Shown piece by piece: positions 39,901-53,097 of a stretch of DNA of 64,000 nt; positions within the stretch are counted from its first letter, which is position 1, and each line of letters starts with the position of its first letter. A program made the position numbers and the translations under genes. Source of the DNA: Cruorifilaria tuberocauda (taxonomy: Eukaryota > Nematoda > Chromadorea > Rhabditida > Onchocercidae); the NCBI GenBank assembly GCA_013365365.1, contig JABVXU010000185.1, forward strand, positions 1 through 64,000. The letters are read 5' to 3'. The notes under the pieces are model-generated. The model had not been told where the DNA came from, did not search any database, and saw only the letters and a list, made by a program, of their open reading frames with translations.

Positions 39901-40413
39901 ATCAATGCGTGTACTAATAGGTACATATGTATGGAAAATATCGATTTATATGTCTTTGGAGAAATGTAATACTGTGAAATCATGATTTTTTGCATATTTG
40001 TATTCTGCTGAAATCATTGTTAGCTTCAAAAGTTATGTCTAATTTAAACCGTAAATGATACCTTAGAAATAAGGATTATTTGGACAGATTTTACAGAGCA
40101 ATCACCTGATAGTTGTCTGTTTCTTTGAGAAACTCAAGCATTGAGAAGTAATTTGAAAGTGCGATTATGAGATGAAATATTCTGAATTCTAAATTTAGAA
40201 AGCTTAGAAGCTTTCTCGTCGCTATATCCATCAAGTACTAAACATTACAGCAAAAGAGTGTATGATATTCAGTTTATTTCAGTTTCAACATTATGCAGAG
40301 ATTAAATTAGCATAAAATATTTTAACCGGTAATACCTTTTTGCACGAAGGCTTATCGATATTTCTCCTATCCTCCAAAAATCCTTTCATATCTGTCAGCT
40401 CTTCATCCATCAT
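33965..40413 (-). CDS. twk: TWK-type two-pore-domain potassium channel
   Basis: K2P channels pass background K+ current through the plasma membrane; each subunit has four membrane helices and two pore loops. Exons (minus): 40336-40413 (start MMDEELTDMKGFLEDRR), 39141-39248 (helix M1), 38823-39001 (extracellular cap), 38238-38335 and 37840-37977 (first pore, TIGYGN, and M2), 37123-37241 and 36746-36818 (M3), 36411-36465 (second pore, TIGFGDLVP), 35795-36025 (M4 YLGFGLAMTTMCIDLVG, then QKIHYFGRK, typical of TWK channels), 35513-35623, 34684-34739, 34362-34514 and 34025-34146. All phases match. The last exons encode a Ser/Pro-rich cytoplasmic tail, giving about 507 residues to 34025. Read-through adds about 19 residues to a stop at 33965; splicing on would join B2. 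The intron after 38823 uses a GC donor. The exact worm orthologue is not assigned. Confidence 0.93.
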
Positions 40414-40852
40414 AATTATTCTAAAAGCAAAAGATAAATGCGTGTGACAAGAGATCTGAACAATTATTAAAGCAAGGATTTCTTTCGAAGACTGAAATTA
40501 AATTGAAATTTGCATCGAATTTTATTGGCATATGGATAAATAAATACGAAGACAAACTGAATAGAAGAAATGGAAGACGGAAGAATCTTCTCAAAATTTA
40601 GTTTTAACTTTCCAATTTCATGGATAAAACTAGAAATTTTTTTCTAACATCGAAAAAATTTGTTTTCTTCCTAAAAGAAATTTCTACTTGAAAAAGTAAA
40701 CAAATAATTTTTCGGCGAAATTTCACGACAAGAAAGTGACAAGACAGAAATGAAGCATACGGATTTGATTCCGGTTCAGCAAAGCATGTAAAGTAGCTTT
40801 ACCAAATGAATGAAAATTTCTTTCCTATTTATTAAATGCAAATGAAAGGATA

Positions 40853-40866
40853 ATAATAATAATAGT
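40853..40866. repeat. Short (AAT)n microsatellite
   Basis: Several consecutive ATA/AAT triplets in non-coding DNA upstream of the channel gene. A longer run of the same type is in a B1 intron at about 28332-28352. Confidence 0.7.
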
Positions 40867-43088
40867 AAATTCGTTTATTAAAATAATTTCATCATATCTT
40901 TCACTTATCGAATCAGAAAAAATGAGCTTTATTTCGATAAGTTTTAGTGACGTTTTGCTTGCTTAAATATAGATGAAACTTAGAAATTATAAATTTACTT
41001 GTCTTCTTTAGACATTTTCTGTCTTTATTTTTTTTACTGTCTTTAGTGCAGCAAGTGAGAAAGCTAGAAATAGTAAAAATGAGCAGAAATTATTTCAATA
41101 AATTTTAAATTAACTGTAAAATGGCTTTTATCACTATTAACCAACCGAAGTTTCATTTTACAAATACATAACTAATCTGAGAAAATAAAATTGAAAGGGC
41201 TGTTGAGAAATGGAAGTTCAAATTAACTGAAAAGGTACGTTGTGAAAGAAGTGAGCTATGAAGAAGCAAAAAAGAAGGAGATTCAGAAGGGTTTGATTCA
41301 TGAGGAATCATTTAATGGATTTTAAAATCGCTTATGCGTTGAGCTCTAATTCAAATATTATCTATTCCTTCCAAAATTATTCCTAATTTATCTTTGTTGA
41401 AAATTTATTGTTTTGTCCTTTTTGGGAATCTGCAATGAATTGTTCATAATGAAGTCAACGAATAAGCAAATAAGCAAATTTTCTATTCGCCAGATTCCAA
41501 CTTTCTGAACAACGAAATCTCTAGACTCTATTGTCGAATTTATAAGAATTTCAAGATAAAATTCAAATCGGAGTCGAAGGACTGGAGGTGGGAAATTGAT
41601 AAGTGAATTTCACATAAAAGTTCACCCTATATTGCCTATCAATCAATATTATGAGGTAATTGAAAAATTGATATCGCATTTTTAATATATGCTGTGAAAT
41701 TAATTGATGAAGAACATATCAAGAAAACAAAGTTCTGTTAAACGATGAATTCTGCTAATGAATTCTTGAACAAAAACGTCTAAGAGTGGTATTCGCTAGT
41801 AAGGGAATATGCGAAGATCTCCTAGCTAACTGAGATTTGAGAAGGAAGAGTGTTATAACAGCCGAAATGTTAAATATTTGTTCCTTCGCTGGTAAATTGA
41901 TCAGAAGAGAGCTTGAAAAAAATTGTCCCCGAGGATTATAATTGTGGTGAGAGTAATAATAGTTTGTAGGAATTTAAAGAAGCCTGAAATTCGAGGAAGG
42001 AAGTACTTCTACAACTTCGCTCCGACATTATTGCAAGCAATAAAACACAATGAATTCTACTTCATGACATCGATCAGTTCGATAGGCCAGAATTTCGCCG
42101 CAAAAACTTGGCATAGTACGATTGTTTCTACTCTCACTTTTCCTTTTCATTACTTGGCTTCAAGCGCTGAAAGTTGATGTAGTAAGACAGGAAAAAGTTT
42201 TCAGCAACAAAGTGATATTATGATATCAACAAAGTCATTTAGATACGAATACGCAGGAAATCTTTAGCTTCAGATTTAGATTAAAATTAAAACAAAAAAC
42301 TAACTTAATTACATTTTAAAAATTAGTTATTATACTTTATTGGTAAAAATAAAGATTGACATTCTTCTGTTTGCCAGTTTTTGATGATTGATTCAGTGAA
42401 TAATTTGCAACAGTGTTCGAATTTTAAAATAATTTAACATTAATCAATGCTTCGACTACATTAATAGACAATTAATGATTTGTGATGATTTATTTTAGCA
42501 TCGCAGATCAATTGCGTGTATTGCATGAATGGGTTTCACGGATTACGTAGTAACTCTTAACGGGCCATGTAGGCGAAATTTAGGTTGTATGAGATGAAAA
42601 AAGAGAAGTGCGTGAAAAGTATTTCTGTTAATTATGATTATGATTGCCTTATTTGATAAATAATATTTGCAGCTTATTCGGGTCAACTCGTTGACCTAAG
42701 TCACAGCAGTAATTTAGCAAGAAAGTATCGCAAACTATTTGGCGTATAACTGTACGTCATATTCCCAAAGCGATATTTACGAGTTAAAAAACGATTATAC
42801 ATCATATACTGCAGAAAATGCAATGGACTGGACGATAGAGGTGAAGGAGATAAACTGAGATAAGTTTGAGACTTTTGAAATCGTTTTATGATTAGTAATC
42901 CAATTTTTCTTATCACATGTGATTGATCTCCTTCTTTTATAACAAATATAGCATTCAACGGATAGAATTTCAGGTTTCAGAATTCTTTTCCTCTTCACAA
43001 TTCTGTCATATTCATATATTTGCGATCGATTTATCAAATAAGTTTTCTATCCTTCCAAGTTCATTTTTCCTGGGTCCATTTGCTAGCG

Positions 43089-43131
43089 TAAGTTATCGAA
43101 AGTAATTATATAAATGACCTTCGATAACTTA
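43089..43131. repeat. Inverted repeat with 14-bp arms
   Basis: TAAGTTATCGAAAG at 43089-43102 is matched by CCTTCGATAACTTA at 43118-43131, pairing at 13 of 14 positions around a 15-nt spacer. It could form a hairpin or be a binding-site pair. No flanking target-site duplication was evident. Confidence 0.75.
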
Positions 43132-46100
43132 GGCTAAATCAAAAATTAAACCAAAGAATTACAAAATTATGACTGACTAATTTATGATTAAAGTTTATTA
43201 TTTGAACGTCTATCATGATTTAGAGTTGTTTGGTAAAAGAAAAGGAAAAAAAAGACAGTTCGTCCATCAACTTTTAATGCGTGTAATCTTCAAAATCAAA
43301 ATTATCATATTACATTCAATAATCAAGCAAAATCTATGTTTAAGCCAAATTTCAAATGTCAATGCATGATTAATTAAAAGTCATACCAATTTTTTGCGTA
43401 CCAATGAAGTTAACGAGAATGTGATGGATGGTAAAGTTTCCAATTATTCATTTTTCAATCCTTTCAATAAATTAAAAGTAGAAGTGAGAGAATAAGTTAA
43501 ATTTTTGAAAATTAAAAACCTTTCTACAGTTTTGATAAAATTAGAAAGAGATTCATGCATGATTAACAGCGTGTTTCAGTTGATTGATCAACTAATCAAT
43601 GAATGAGTGCGAAAATGAACAGAAATCTGAAAAGTAATAATTTATTGGAGCAAATTAAATTGTGCTTTGTCTTTCCAACAATTGTGAAAACAGATGAAAT
43701 TTATCTTTTCTCAGTTTCGCGCTTTGAAAAATAATCAGCAATATCGGAAATGAATTTATTCAATAATTTTTACAGAAATCTTCGAAATGATAGTTTCTGC
43801 GGATTATCAAAATATTATCAGTGCATCCAGCTATCGCAGAAAATGTTAAGATATATACAGAATTAATTATGCAACTTAGCGCTTGCCTACCTTCACTTAT
43901 GGTCATTGCCTCATCACATGATCGTAGTTTAGAAATTTTATTCTAGAATCAAGCAAAATGATTAAGTGAATTGAAAAAGATTGCTTTTATTACTCCAAGA
44001 CAATTTTAACAATTTCTGCAATATATTACTAAATATAATTAAGTTTAATTTGCTGTCTAATTCAACTTTTTTTTTATAAATTCTAGTATCCGAAAATGCA
44101 AGTCAGCTTTATTATTTCCTCCAACTAGCAATAAATTTCTTGTTTTTCTTGAATGAAATCAGCGTACATCTAATTTAGATTTTTTCTTCTTTTCTGCGAA
44201 ATAGCGATTTAATTTCTAAGTAATTAAAAGTTTATTATAGTTCTGCAAGATTTTAGAAATTCTTTTTACAAGTGAAGAAGAAATCGAAGAATTGAAACCA
44301 CGTTATTGCTTTTTCGTTCACGTTGATGTCTGCAGTGTACGCGATGACGATAAAGACGTTGACGTTTTCACGCAAAGTTGCGAAATGTTGAATGTTTGAA
44401 AAATGTTCTTTTTTTCAAGAAACATCAATTCCACGCATGTCAGGCATGCTTTATGAATAGGAAAAGAGAAAAGGATAGAAAATATAATATATTTTAGGGC
44501 TTATTTTCTAAAGTTGCTATTTTATTTTTCTATAAGAGAGATGAAATTGGAAATTTCACTTTTAAATTTGTCGTTTCACATGCTAATGTTCCTTAGCTAT
44601 TTTGCTATTCTCTTCAAGTGAACAATTAACTGTTTAGTTTAATTTATTTTAATTTTTCTTTCTCTATTAAACAATTTTATCCATAAATTTTTTATTTAAA
44701 TATTGAAAATTTTTACTTTTTTTTTACTATTTTTACTTTCTCCCTCTTTTTACTTTTTTTTTAAAACAAAAATTTCTTTAAAAACACGCTGATTATGGAT
44801 AATAATACGTTGTAACGGAAAATTTGACAGGAAGTTTAGATGCGATGCTTGATCCGTTCATAATATTATCACAGGGATACGTGATAATGAAGATCAGCAT
44901 GTTTTTACAAGATTGGATAAATGAAGTAAATTTGCTTTTCTATGCTAATTTTGTCCTGTCAACGAAAATTCAATATTAACTGAAAGAAACGAAAAAGAAT
45001 GAAATATAAAACATTTAATACAATTCATCAAAAAAAATAATAAAAGAAGAAAAGAAAATGAAAAAAATCGTTGCCCTGAGGCGTTTTTTCCCTTTTCGAG
45101 GAAAACAATAAGCCAAAGACAATAAACTATTTTTAAAGCTTTCTTACTAATTCATTTCATTCAGCTATTCTACGTTCGTTCACAGAAATGCTTGATATTC
45201 CATCAATTATGATAATAATTATCCACACGACATCGGTGATTTCATTAGCGATACCACGAAAATCCAATTGCTTATGCTGGAGAATTATTTGATACCCTTA
45301 TTCAAATGTTTAATTTATCACTTAACAACAATTTAAGCGTTGAAGTATAGTGATCCTAATAACCAGTAAATTCGTAAAATTTATATAAATTAATATATTT
45401 AAGCAAAGTAGACTGGTGGTGAACTATTAGTCCATAAAAATCGTTTCCATTCTTTTTGTGAAATTAGTTGCATTTCATATTCATTTCATATCAATCATTT
45501 CATGGATGGACGAATCAAAAAAAAATTTGCTGAATTTATGATCCACAAAGATTTTCAATCTTTATTTTTCCAGACAATAACAAATACTTCACGACAGCTA
45601 ATTTTCAGGGAATATTTCAATTTCCTATATCAGCTATTTATGTTTTGCATTTAAAACCTCTGTAAAATAGAGGAAGTTAATCAAAAGTGTAAAAGATCAA
45701 AGAAGATGATAGAAACAGAAACAGAAATTCACTTAAATATCACATATTGGGATAGCAAGAAAAAGTGTATTAATATAATACAGCAACCAAAGTAGCCAAG
45801 AAATGAAACAAGTTAAATAGGAAGCCAAAATGTCACTTAACAAACTTTAATTAACCAAAGATCCATTAAACTTCACATTTGGGTGAATGATAATAATGAA
45901 AATGTCATTAATTTAACTTGTAAAAATAGTTACAAGAGTCTTTTAATTCTGCTTGAAAGGTAACGAGTGAGAATCTCAAAATATCTCAGCTAAGTACCAA
46001 TTACTGATTACTGATTACATAATACTTGCTACAACTATTTTCATACATTTTTAAATTCAAGAAAATAAGTAATCTTTGATATCCTTTTTTTCTGAATAAA

Positions 46101-49100
46101 GAGAAACGAGAAATCGGTTAAGTATAGTAAATAACGAGCAAATGAAATTGAATAGCATAAAAATTCAGGACAGATAAGTAATGTTGTTGGAGAAAACAAA
46201 ATGAGAATGAATTGCTTCCTAGAATTAAAAAAAGGAGGAAAAACGAAAAAGGAAAAAATAAAAGACCATGAAAAAAAGCGTAGAAAAGTAGAAGGATAAG
46301 AGCAAAGTAAAAAGATAAGGAAGAGAATAAGCAAAGCAACAAAACAATAAATTTAAATAGCAATTGATTAAATTGTTATTGTTGTTATTGCTTGCTGTTA
46401 GTTTCAGCTTTATTTCCTTTTCTCTCGAAAAGTCTTAAATGTAATGAATTTAATGATACTGTAGAATGAAGAATGAAACTAAAGTCAAAGTTAAATATGA
46501 CAGAGGCAATTCATTGCAATCTCTATTATTTTAAATTATTTTTGAACAAAAGATGAGTCATTAATGAAAAAGTACCGAAGATAAGAAGATGGATTAAAAA
46601 GTAAAAGGCAAAGGTAAGGAGGAAAAATGTGATAAGAATTTTAAATTGATTTCTAGACATCTTAATATTCAGATGAAAAAGAAAAAGGGGAAGATTGAAG
46701 GATGCAGGTTCTTAATATCCTTGTTGGCACCCACCCTTACATTCAAATGTAAATTGCTTTAAACTTTTTTAAAATTCGTTTTCATTGAAGTCCTTCTTTT
46801 CAAGCTTAATTTTAAAACTTTATTAAGATATTTCGGAAGCATAATATCAAATTCAGAAATATCGAATAAGCAGGACAAAAAAGGATAAAAAGGAGAGTTC
46901 TGGAGAAGATATAGATATCTGTAAAGTTAAAGGAAAATAAAGGTCATTTTTGATGTGAGACTTCAATGACAACTTTATTTATCATTAATTCAAATTTTAA
47001 GTTGTTATCTGAAGTCAATGTAATAACTAAGTTAACCTTTCTTTCTCATGTATCATTCTTTTAATCTTTCCATTTATGATGCTATATTTGCCAGATTTTT
47101 TTCTCTTTAAAAATCTATTTTATTAAATTTTTTAAAATAAATTTCTGATAAGTTTTCGAAGGAAATACCTTATTGGTTTGGCTGGGAACGAGAAAAATTA
47201 ATGAAAATTTATTTTAATTTTAATATGCCACAAGTGAATGAATGAATTTGAAATGAGAATTCATTTTGTCTGCAATAATTTAAAATAGCAGACAGTTGCT
47301 TATAAAGTAGTTCAATTCTACTTCACATGAAGAATTTAATGAATTCTGATGCAAGTAACCAAAACGATATAAAGCTTTCGTTTCCGGATAAGTCCCGATC
47401 TTGCCTTAGCTTTTCTTCAGATTGTTACTTTTTATCACTTTAAATGTATGTTTACTTACATACTGTATTTCTCTCTAAGCCTACTCATCCATACGGTATC
47501 TGTTACAGTTTAATGAAACGATGAACATGATAAGTTGAAACTATCAATAAGCTAACTGCAAATGATAACTTCTTGATGAATGATAAAAGAGGAAAGAGAA
47601 GGAGAAAGAGAGGAGGGAATAAATGACAAATAAATGAGAGATGTGATAAAGAACACAATCGATTTATATCTTATCACAAAATAAGTAAATTTAATAAATC
47701 TTCAAGAAATTTTTGTTCAATTCTGGTGATAGTTTATGACTTAATTCCGGCTAACAAAACACAAAAACAACAAATGGATCCTTTCGATAAATGTTTCCAA
47801 GATAAGAATGATTTAATGATATTTTCCGATTATGGAAATCGAATATTAGTCCAACCTGTGAGACATACTTCTTTTTGTGTTGTGTCAACGGATCTAACCT
47901 GAAAAGGAACTCGTATTTCTTCATCAAATAGTTCAAAATGTGTAAATTGTATTATTATATTTCAATTATAGGCATAATAATAAGTTAGTAACATCAGATA
48001 AATTCTTATTCTTTGAAAATATGAAAATTTTATTGTAATCAATAATATATATATTAGAGAAAGAAAAAGAAAAGAAAATGAAAAATATGCGTGTCACAAA
48101 AACCGTAATTGACAAAAGAGATGATAAAAATGATAAGGCTGAGTAAAAATGATAAGAAAGGAGAAAAAGAAGTACAACTTTTTTAGTATTTCTAAAAAAC
48201 TTGCTTAAGAAAAGTAGGCAAATTCTGAATAAAAAGTTACTTAAATTTCCTTCCTTATTCTTTTTTTCTCTTTTATTAAATTTTTTCTTATTTCGCTTCA
48301 ACGCCACTTTAAGCGCCTTTTTCCAAACTTTTTTTGCATTGAACTTCTGTGTTTTTAAGGATTTGAAGAATTTAAAGTAATAAATACCAGATTCATCTGT
48401 ACAATTTGAAATGGAATCATTAACGAAATTTAAACTGAATATTTAAGCAGAAAATAAAGCTCCAGATAATGAATTAAGAGAAAATTGTAGCAACAATAAG
48501 AACATTTTGTGACAATAAAGACAATAACTAATATTCACATTAAAATTTAGCCAATTCAGTAATGAAATTGAAAATAGCTGCACCATACTATCTGAAGTGT
48601 ATAACAGACAATATTAGAAGTGTTTTCAAAAGGAGAGAACAGGCAATGATTACTACAAGTTCTTTAATCGAACTACCTGTAGAAAAGTCAAAATTGACCC
48701 ATGAACCATGAAGCAATAAATTGTCAGTAACAAATCGAAGTGACTCTCACAAAGCATAACGGATAATTCTAAACTAAGAACCACAGTATTTATATCAAAG
48801 TGTGTTAGCCATATGAATTAGAATAAATGGAATATATGCTAATTTTTGATGCTAACTCAATAATAAGCATCATTAAACTAAATATATCGAGCAATTAACG
48901 ATATCCCCGAGTAGACGAGTGAAGTTTGTTATCGACATGTTGAAATGCTATTTCAAATTTGCATTTTCAATAATGTTTTTTCTGATGAAGAAGCTGTAAG
49001 CTTTCATCCGCTTTATTCAGAAATGTTTGTATTTCATCGATTGAGATGATAATTATTCGGGAGACGAGAAAAATACTGCTTTTAGGATGTTACTAATTTT

Positions 49101-50909
49101 CCATTTTTTGGTATTTTCTGATGAATTTTTTTATTTCTATCTGAATTTTTGTTTATTTGATTATTTATTTTCAATGAATTTCTTGCTAATTAATTAGCAT
49201 ATTTAAATACAAATTTCGCTTTTTCATTTCTTTAATCATGATTTTAATACTATTCCCATCATTTTGATATGAAAGATGAGAAAATATTTCCATGCAATTT
49301 GTAACTGTAATACAATGGTAACTAAAATAATAATACGTTTTGATGTTTAAAGAAATGGGAAAATATTTGTGCGATAACACTTGAACGTATCGCTTTATGT
49401 GGTACGTTTAAAAGCTTGATCTAATCATATTCAATTAGTTTAGTCTACAAATATCGATTCAAAGAGCGAATAATTTCTTTTGTAATTCGGAATATTTAGC
49501 AGTTCATGAGACTAGTACTTCTGGGATGACTAAAGTAAGTAATTATTCGATCAAAACTTCATATTGAAATTTTGACTTAATGAATATTAGCAATAAAGAA
49601 TTAACTTTGCAAAAATTTTAGATTGACAAATGTGCATATTTTATGGCATAACTTTCAAATAACAAAAAGTATTTATAATAAATGTATTATCAACTACTTT
49701 TATTAATTATTCCATTTCATTTCATTACAAGTTCAGTCAAAGCTTGAAATTTGGGTGTTCTCGAAATTTCTATTATTACTTAATTCTATTATTATTAGCG
49801 TGTTTTGAACAAATGAGCATCTATTTTTAAATGCATTTTAAAGCATTATTTATCAATTCGATTTAGATTAAACAATAAATTTTCGAATTTATATTTCCAA
49901 AAACTTAACAAAATAAAGTTGATAAAATTCTAACTTTATCAACTTTGAAAATGGAAAAGAAAAAATTTTCGTTAGTTGTGATAAAGGATAAAGTTTACTT
50001 CGAGAAATAAAGGGTAAAAGGACACTGAGAGATATTTAGAATAAAAAAAGAAGACGAAAGAATATAAAAAGGCCATCTTTGAGTTTAAATACTTAGCTAA
50101 ATCTTAGCTAGTTGGAAGCATAAATCAAATACGAATTATTTCATGAATTCTACGAGGAGCGACCGAAGAAATAAGTCATATGAAATATGAAAAATTGTTA
50201 TATGTGTGCGAGGAATCGTTAAATGAATAGGCTAAAATTATCAACTTCGAATTTCTGTTTTTATGGGAATTACAAATTCAAACGCTCACTATTGGCATCT
50301 TTGCAAGTTCTTTTGTACGGATATTGTCATTATCTGCTGAGGAAGTCCAATGTCGAGCCAATAGTTTTGGAGGAGCGATAGAGAGCGTTTGAGGGTTTGG
50401 GAGGGAGCCAAAAGAACCACCCAACCGGCCAAGGCTAAATCCTTTGAGGAGAATGAAGAGATCTAATATGTGGTGCGAATGGGGCCAAAGTAGGCAAATT
50501 ATTGGTGCCAAGGTAAATTATAGAAATGCAGATCAATGATGTAAGAAGGGGTTGTGGAAGAAGCCTACAATACGATGATATAGATATAATGATTACAAAT
50601 AATGACATGTAACGTACAATGGTAGTGATTGACATTACATATTTCTCGGATTTCCCGACTTATCATCCTCATTGTTCAAATATGATAAAATCATAGTGAA
50701 CTTCCTATTGATCTGATTTTTGCTTTTGGAAATTGTGAAATACTTCTGTAATACAGTAGGACTTCACATGTATTTTTTTCGTCGGAATTAGCAAAAAGTA
50801 AGTAGAAAGTGAGGTTTTCTGAGATTTATAAAATTTACAATTTCCACAAAACAATTCATTGTTTTGCCAGTGAAATTGTGTGAGCGGGAGATCCCGAGAT
50901 CCAGAAACG

Positions 50910-51331
50910 ATGTCAACCATTCTGGAACCACGGAATGTCATCTATGCTTATGTTAGTACTATTTCATTTCTTATTCTCCAAATAGCTTCCAAATTTGATA
51001 ATTATTGGTCACTCCTTAATTAGAACATGATTAATTAAAACGCACGGTGACCTTTTTCTTCTCTCAGAGATTACTGAGCTTAAATTTGATTTGAAATTTA
51101 AATCTGTAGACTGGTGTTGGAAATTTCATTACACCATTCTTCATCTTCTTTGCTATCGGAACGATCGTATCATTTGGCTTAACAATGTTGCATATACCGA
51201 TGACTAATATGCTAATTGATTACGTACAGCGACGTGAAAAAGATAAGGAGGAAAAGGCAGAGGCGAAAAAGAAGGAGAAAGAAATGGAAGAAGAAGAAGA
51301 AAGAACGAAAAACAAAGAAACGGAAAAGTAA
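50910..51331 (+). CDS. Small single-pass membrane protein with Lys/Glu-rich tail
   Basis: Family not recognised. Two exons: 50910-50951 (MSTILEPRNVIYAY, donor GTTAGT) and 51110-51331 (acceptor CTGTAG, stop TAA), giving 87 residues. The start is the first ATG after a likely trans-splice acceptor (TTTGCCAG ending near 50869), and an in-frame TGA upstream blocks a longer N-terminus. Residues about 18-42 form one strongly hydrophobic helix (ITPFFIFFAIGTIVSFGLTML). The remaining 35 or so residues are nearly all Lys and Glu and would make a charged cytoplasmic helix or coiled coil. It could be a nematode small integral membrane protein or an accessory subunit of a larger complex. An AATAAA signal lies 130 bp downstream. 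The short length lowers certainty, but the composition is not random. Confidence 0.65.
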
Positions 51332-52820
51332 TAAAAGTGATAAGTGATAACGAAAAGTAATAGTGATAATTTCAGTGTTAATGACAAATCAAACGTTGAA
51401 AATGAAGTAAAGTGATAAGAGAAATGATTACAGCGATGCTATGAATCAGAGAGAATTGATAATAAAGTGAGAAAAATGACTTCAACAGTTAAAGTGAGCG
51501 TTAGGTGAGAAATAGCAAAGTTCATCAAATGAGAAAGCAAATATCCATCTTTATTAGCAACTTATATGCTTCCTGGTTCATGTGTTATCATAACAGAACT
51601 ATTTTAATTCATTTCCCATTTTTATAATACCATTTATAATAAGTATATTTTAACTCCGTTTTACATTCTTTCCAATTGAGGGCAAATGATAACTACGGCC
51701 TAATACTTCAGTGTTGGGGTTTGGGATACGTGTAAAATGAAATGTTTTCTTGGATTGTTTTTGGAAGAGATTGCCAAATGAATTGCTCTCTTTGTAACTG
51801 TCACTCTTTGAAGCTTGAACTTGAAGAAAGTGCTATTATTCATTATGCATTATCCGAGTTACTAGTTATGTAAACTAATAATTCTCTTAATTACCATATT
51901 ACCACATCTTTTTCTCTTCTATCATTGTATTTAGTGGATTTTCGAACTAGGCTGAATTGAGATTCGATCAGTGAAGGTTGAATTTGGTGGGAAATTTTCT
52001 TCTGGACGAATTCGCACTGAATTTGTGTGATTGTAGCACAAATTAAGTGAAATAACAGGTTTATTTTTGCAAAGCAGCGATTGTAATTGAAATTTGTGGA
52101 AACTCTGAGCTCTACCACTGCCATCATCGGCTTTTATAGATATAATTTGTGTAGGGGAGAATTACAAAGGATATGTTGTGAGGTGATTTACGAAGTTGGG
52201 ATACTTGGATATGATAAGCATTACTATCTGAAACAAAGACAGTCGGTTGGAAATGCGAATTATCTGAGAGAAAATCCAAATGCATAAATGGGAAAATAGA
52301 AGAATTTATGTAGTAAGGATATCCGGGGTGAGTGCCAATGAAAATGTTCTACATTTCAGATAATCATTCAAAAATATTCATAATCAGAAATTAGTTTCGA
52401 GAAATCTCCCGATATTATATGTATGTGATTAAGATTAATTAACAATTGCTAGCTATATATTATGATTAGATATGTTAATACTTTGAGTATCAATGGTATC
52501 ACAGGTACCTGAGACTCCTGAAAAACACATAATGCTGAAGGATACAAAAGTGGAAAATTCCGCAGAAACGCTATGACATAAAATTATTCACATGACTGCA
52601 GTAATTTGTATAATTGACATTTATGCTAAATTGTATATCGACGTTAGCCTCAAATTTCCGTAGCCTTTTTACTATTTGTTTACTTTATGCCAATTAGTTA
52701 AGCACGGAATCCAAAATTTATTGTTTTTACCGTTTTTACTGTATTTTCTTAAATTTCAGTTATTCAGCTTTTTTCAGAGCAATTTTATTTTAGAATTTTG
52801 AAAGATGAAAAGATGATTGT
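51332..52820. other. Intergenic, no gene seen
   Basis: This 1.5-kb spacer follows the small membrane protein gene. A 66-codon open frame at 52087-52287 has no splice or start support and is not called. Nothing else is recognisable. Confidence 0.5.
51461..51466 (+). terminator. Polyadenylation signal for the small membrane protein gene
   Basis: AATAAA 130 bp past the TAA at 51331; first canonical signal on this strand after the gene. Confidence 0.45.
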
Positions 52821-52823
52821 TAT

Positions 52824-52912
52824 GAAGTAGAATTCGAACTCATACTAGAACCCAGTCATGCGGGAGATGTAACATCTGAGCCTGGGCCTTGGACCGCCTG
52901 GCCCTCCCTGCC
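52824..52912 (-). pseudogene. Decayed tRNA-Leu-like element
   Basis: Read on the minus strand this has a D-arm-like GGGCCAGGCGGTCCAAGGC (A-box-like) followed by CCAGGCTCAG, where a Leu CAG anticodon would sit. It ends with AGTTCGAATTC, a weakened B box and T-loop. CCCAG and CTGGG could still pair as an anticodon stem if the middle is an intron. The acceptor-stem ends do not pair and the T-stem is poor, so it is unlikely to be functional. It lies 186 bp from the intact tRNA-Leu on the other strand and could be an old copy or a tRNA-derived short element. Confidence 0.5.
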
Positions 52913-53097
52913 CATACCTTACAATCCACTTCGGAACTTGTTTCAAAATCTACCGATAAGTTTCTCCAAGTGATTCTCCAAGGTCAAGGGACCTTTCACC
53001 TTTCCTATGGATGGCACACTGACTGATAGAAGGAGGTGTTTCTCTTAATCCTGACTGATAACAGATGGTGAGACATAAAAAACCACTATGCTCCGCT

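Larger units (their letters stand above)
40421..50909. other. Gene-poor 10.5-kb interval
   Basis: No exon chain, RNA gene or mobile element could be supported on either strand. The sequence is AT-rich, with purine-rich and pyrimidine-rich stretches (for example 46080-46340 and 48050-48300) that give long but compositionally biased open frames. The interval may carry the upstream promoter region of the potassium channel and of the small membrane protein gene at 50910. A short more GC-rich patch (about 50330-50430) stands out, but I found no coding pattern in it. Confidence 0.55.

Noticed and set aside
43840..43925. Possible extra upstream exon of the K+ channel with a GTAGGC donor
   Set aside because: Its phase runs into a stop at the exon starting 40420; the channel start at 40413 needs no further exon.
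46041..46363. Two long minus-strand open frames rich in Phe, Leu and Ser
   Set aside because: They are the complement of a purine-rich A/G tract; low complexity, no splice or start context.
47966..48307. 113-codon minus-strand open frame
   Set aside because: Also compositionally biased (purine/pyrimidine tract), with Lys-rich start and Phe/Leu-rich body and no conserved pattern.
50278..50635. Minus-strand open frames in a locally GC-richer patch
   Set aside because: No exon chain could be built, and the patch adjoins the likely promoter of the + strand gene at 50910.
52087..52287. 66-codon + strand open frame MKFVETLSSTTAIIG
   Set aside because: No acceptor or spliced-leader site at its start, no partner exons and no recognisable motif.
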